From NCBI GenBank assembly GCA_018398765.1, contig JAHBMJ010001171.1:1-34209 (forward strand): DNA of 34,209 nt, in the 5' to 3' direction. Positions 32,902-34,209 of this stretch are shown here, piece by piece. Origin of the DNA: Chromera velia (Eukaryota > Sar > Chromeraceae). Both the position numbers and the translations under genes were made by a program. The notes under the pieces are model-generated. The model worked only from the letters and a program-made list of their open reading frames with translations, ran no database searches and was not told where the DNA came from. How positions within the stretch are numbered: position 1 is the first letter of the stretch; every line of letters begins with the position of its first letter.

Positions 32902-34001
32902 CGGGGGGGCAGAAAGACATCAGATCTCTTTCTTTTTCCGTCCCTTCTTCTTTTCACATACACAAGAGACAGAGATAGAGAACGAGACAAAGACCGGAAG
33001 AAGCCTCACAGATTGAAAAGAAGAGGGGCGGGATACGTTCTGATTTGCTCCCCAAATCGCCCTCTGACTGAGACAGAGACGGGGCCGATGCAAGGAGACA
33101 ACATTTTCCCGAAGAAAAACAAACGGTGCTCACACAACCTATTAGAAGCGCTCCTCTATCTCCCACGCATGCAAAGTCTGCGAAGATGCTCTGTTTGCCA
33201 GCATCTTCACACCAAGACACGAAGGCAAACACACACACACACACACACATACAGCCGAAAAGACGCAACATAATGTACGCAACGACTGACTCACTCACTC
33301 ACTCACTCCGTGGTTTCGTTCCAGAGGATCTCCCCTGCCAAATCTGCTCCCTCCTGTGTGTTCGTCCAGAGAGCCTCGAGGTTCTTGCCCCACTCGGAGG
33401 AATTAAATCCCAAAGTGTCAATCGCAGCGTTCTTCAAGGTCGTGCTCGGAGTCTCCTCCTCTTCCTCTTCCTCCTCTTCTTCCTCCTCCTCTTCCCCTTC
33501 CTCCTCTTCTTCTTCTTCCTCTTCCTCCTCTTCCTCACTGTCGTCTATCGCCGAGTCCTCGTCCTCGTCCTCCCCCTTCTTCTTGGAAGAAGAATCTGTC
33601 GCTGAGTCACCGTTGCCGTCTCCACCCGATGCGACACTCACGTAATTGTGGTGCTCGGTCTTGCCGTTGTTGTTGTTGGAGTCGGTGGTCGACTTCGAGT
33701 CAGACGAGTCGGTGGAAGACGACGAAGACGAAGTCGACGGAGGGTCCGACTCGTCCTCTTCTTCTTCCGAGTCTTCTTCCTCTGAGAGGGTGTCGAGCTC
33801 AGAGAGGGCTTCTGCCTCTGCCTCAGCTTTCGTTCGAATACCCCCCATGTCTTTTGCACTGGCAACAGACTTGGGCGAGAGAGGATGAGGATGTCCAGGG
33901 AGATGCTGTCCTGTCGGCAGAGCAGCAGAATGTCTTCTATCTGAGGTATGGAAACGGGAATGCCCATCAGCCTCGTGGTGTCGAACAGCAGGGCGTCGGA
34001 G
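29641..34001 (-). CDS. Highly charged multi-exon protein, 5' end outside the window
   Basis: Exons on the minus strand are 34,001-33,307, 32,840-32,134, 31,750-30,505, 30,255-30,055 and, less surely, 29,707-29,641 ending in TAG. The donors GTGAGT, GTCAGT, GTCAGT and GTCAGT and all phases fit: GA+A gives Glu, G+GT gives Gly, GG+A gives Gly, AT+T gives Ile. The first exon holds a Ser/Asp region, a poly-Glu tract of about 27 residues (33,535-33,455) and a folded-looking tail (TLKNAAIDTLGFNSSEWGKN). The second is helical and charged (FEEMFEHWETDPLGAAF, then long Glu/Lys/Arg heptads). The third is Lys/Asp/Ser-rich with loose DDKDKKDG-type repeats ending in poly-Ser. The fourth is Lys/Ser/Gly-rich. 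The composition suggests a long coiled-coil or intrinsically disordered nuclear or cytoskeletal protein. No enzyme domain is visible. The frame ahead of about 33,870 is uncertain. Confidence 0.7.
29988..30022. repeat. (CA)n microsatellite in an intron
   Basis: About 17 CA units lie in the intron 30,054-29,708 of the right-hand minus gene, just after its GTCAGTCAG donor. Confidence 0.95.
32841..32900. repeat. (CA)n(GA)n tract forming an intron 3' end
   Basis: Read on the minus strand this is (CT)n followed by (GT)n and then GCAG, the acceptor of the exon at 32,840. The dinucleotide repeat reaches directly to the AG. Confidence 0.95.
33226..33306. repeat. (CA)n and (CTCA)n repeats at an intron 5' end
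   Basis: On the minus strand the donor at 33,306 begins four tandem GTGA units. A (GT)n tract (33,231-33,250) follows about 50 bp into the intron. Confidence 0.9.
33455..33535 (-). repeat. Coding GAG/GAA repeat (poly-Glu)
   Basis: On the minus strand the tract encodes about 27 residues, almost all Glu with one Gly. GAG and GAA are mixed, so it is under codon drift rather than a pure triplet expansion. Confidence 0.9.

Positions 34002-34036
<35 letters not shown>
34002..34036. repeat. (CA)n tract forming an intron 3' end
   Basis: On the minus strand (GT)n runs straight into GCAG, the acceptor for the exon starting at 34,001. Confidence 0.92.
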
Positions 34037-34037
<1 letters not shown>

Positions 34038-34209
34038 ACACACACGGACAGAGAGAGAGAAGAATGGAGAAGACAGCAGGGGCCGGCCAGCATTCCTGAA
34101 AAGAAGACGAGAAAATGAAAGGGGTAATGGTGCACGAAGATGAGAAGGGGCCTTGTAAGGAAGGCATAACTGAAAGAAAGGCAGAAAAAAGAGTGGAAGG
34201 AACACCCCA

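Noticed and set aside
33310-33645. Plus-strand poly-Ser ORF
   Set aside because: It is the antisense image of the poly-Glu coding repeat.

Overview
The window is nuclear DNA of a eukaryote. It has spliced genes with GT-AG introns, long low-complexity proteins, many microsatellites and decayed eukaryotic transposons. The clustered TGCATGCA palindromes, which match the DNA-binding preference of some apicomplexan AP2 factors, together with Helitron and LTR-element remains, best fit an alveolate alga of the chromerid type (Chromera-like). That assignment is inference, not proof. No tRNA, rRNA, CRISPR array or bacterial-type operon was seen.

Positions 1-10,410 are a nested transposon graveyard, all coding on the minus strand. 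At the left edge a GIY-YIG nuclease reading frame runs off the window. It is preceded in the same frame by a gag-like, glycine-rich ORF broken by three stops. This element abuts the cut end of a Helitron. The Helitron Rep still shows its HUH pair and both candidate tyrosines, but it carries three stops and one frameshift. A 2,516-bp LTR element (470-bp LTRs, 4-bp target duplication GGTA) sits inside the Helitron N-terminal region. Removing it restores the Helitron frame exactly. Upstream lies an OTU-type cysteine protease gene, a frequent Helitron companion.

Positions 11,236-17,786 hold a small plus-strand gene of unknown function (11,754-12,565), a compound GGAA/GGCA repeat, an AT-rich island (13,640-14,210), and a poorly resolved multi-exon minus-strand gene (14,260-17,786). 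Positions 17,787-18,252 look like a divergent promoter with 13 GCATGC cores in 281 bp.

Positions 18,253-26,249 carry a plus-strand gene of about nine exons for a roughly 2,100-residue, mostly disordered Ser/Pro/Arg-rich protein. The exon phases agree across most junctions. Positions 26,480-27,990 are a second AT-rich island with imperfect inverted repeats. A short two-exon plus gene follows (28,020-28,741). The right end (29,641-34,001, continuing beyond the window) is a minus-strand gene for a highly charged, poly-Glu and Lys/Asp/Ser-rich protein. Its introns are bounded by tetranucleotide repeats at the donors and mostly by (GT)n at the acceptors.
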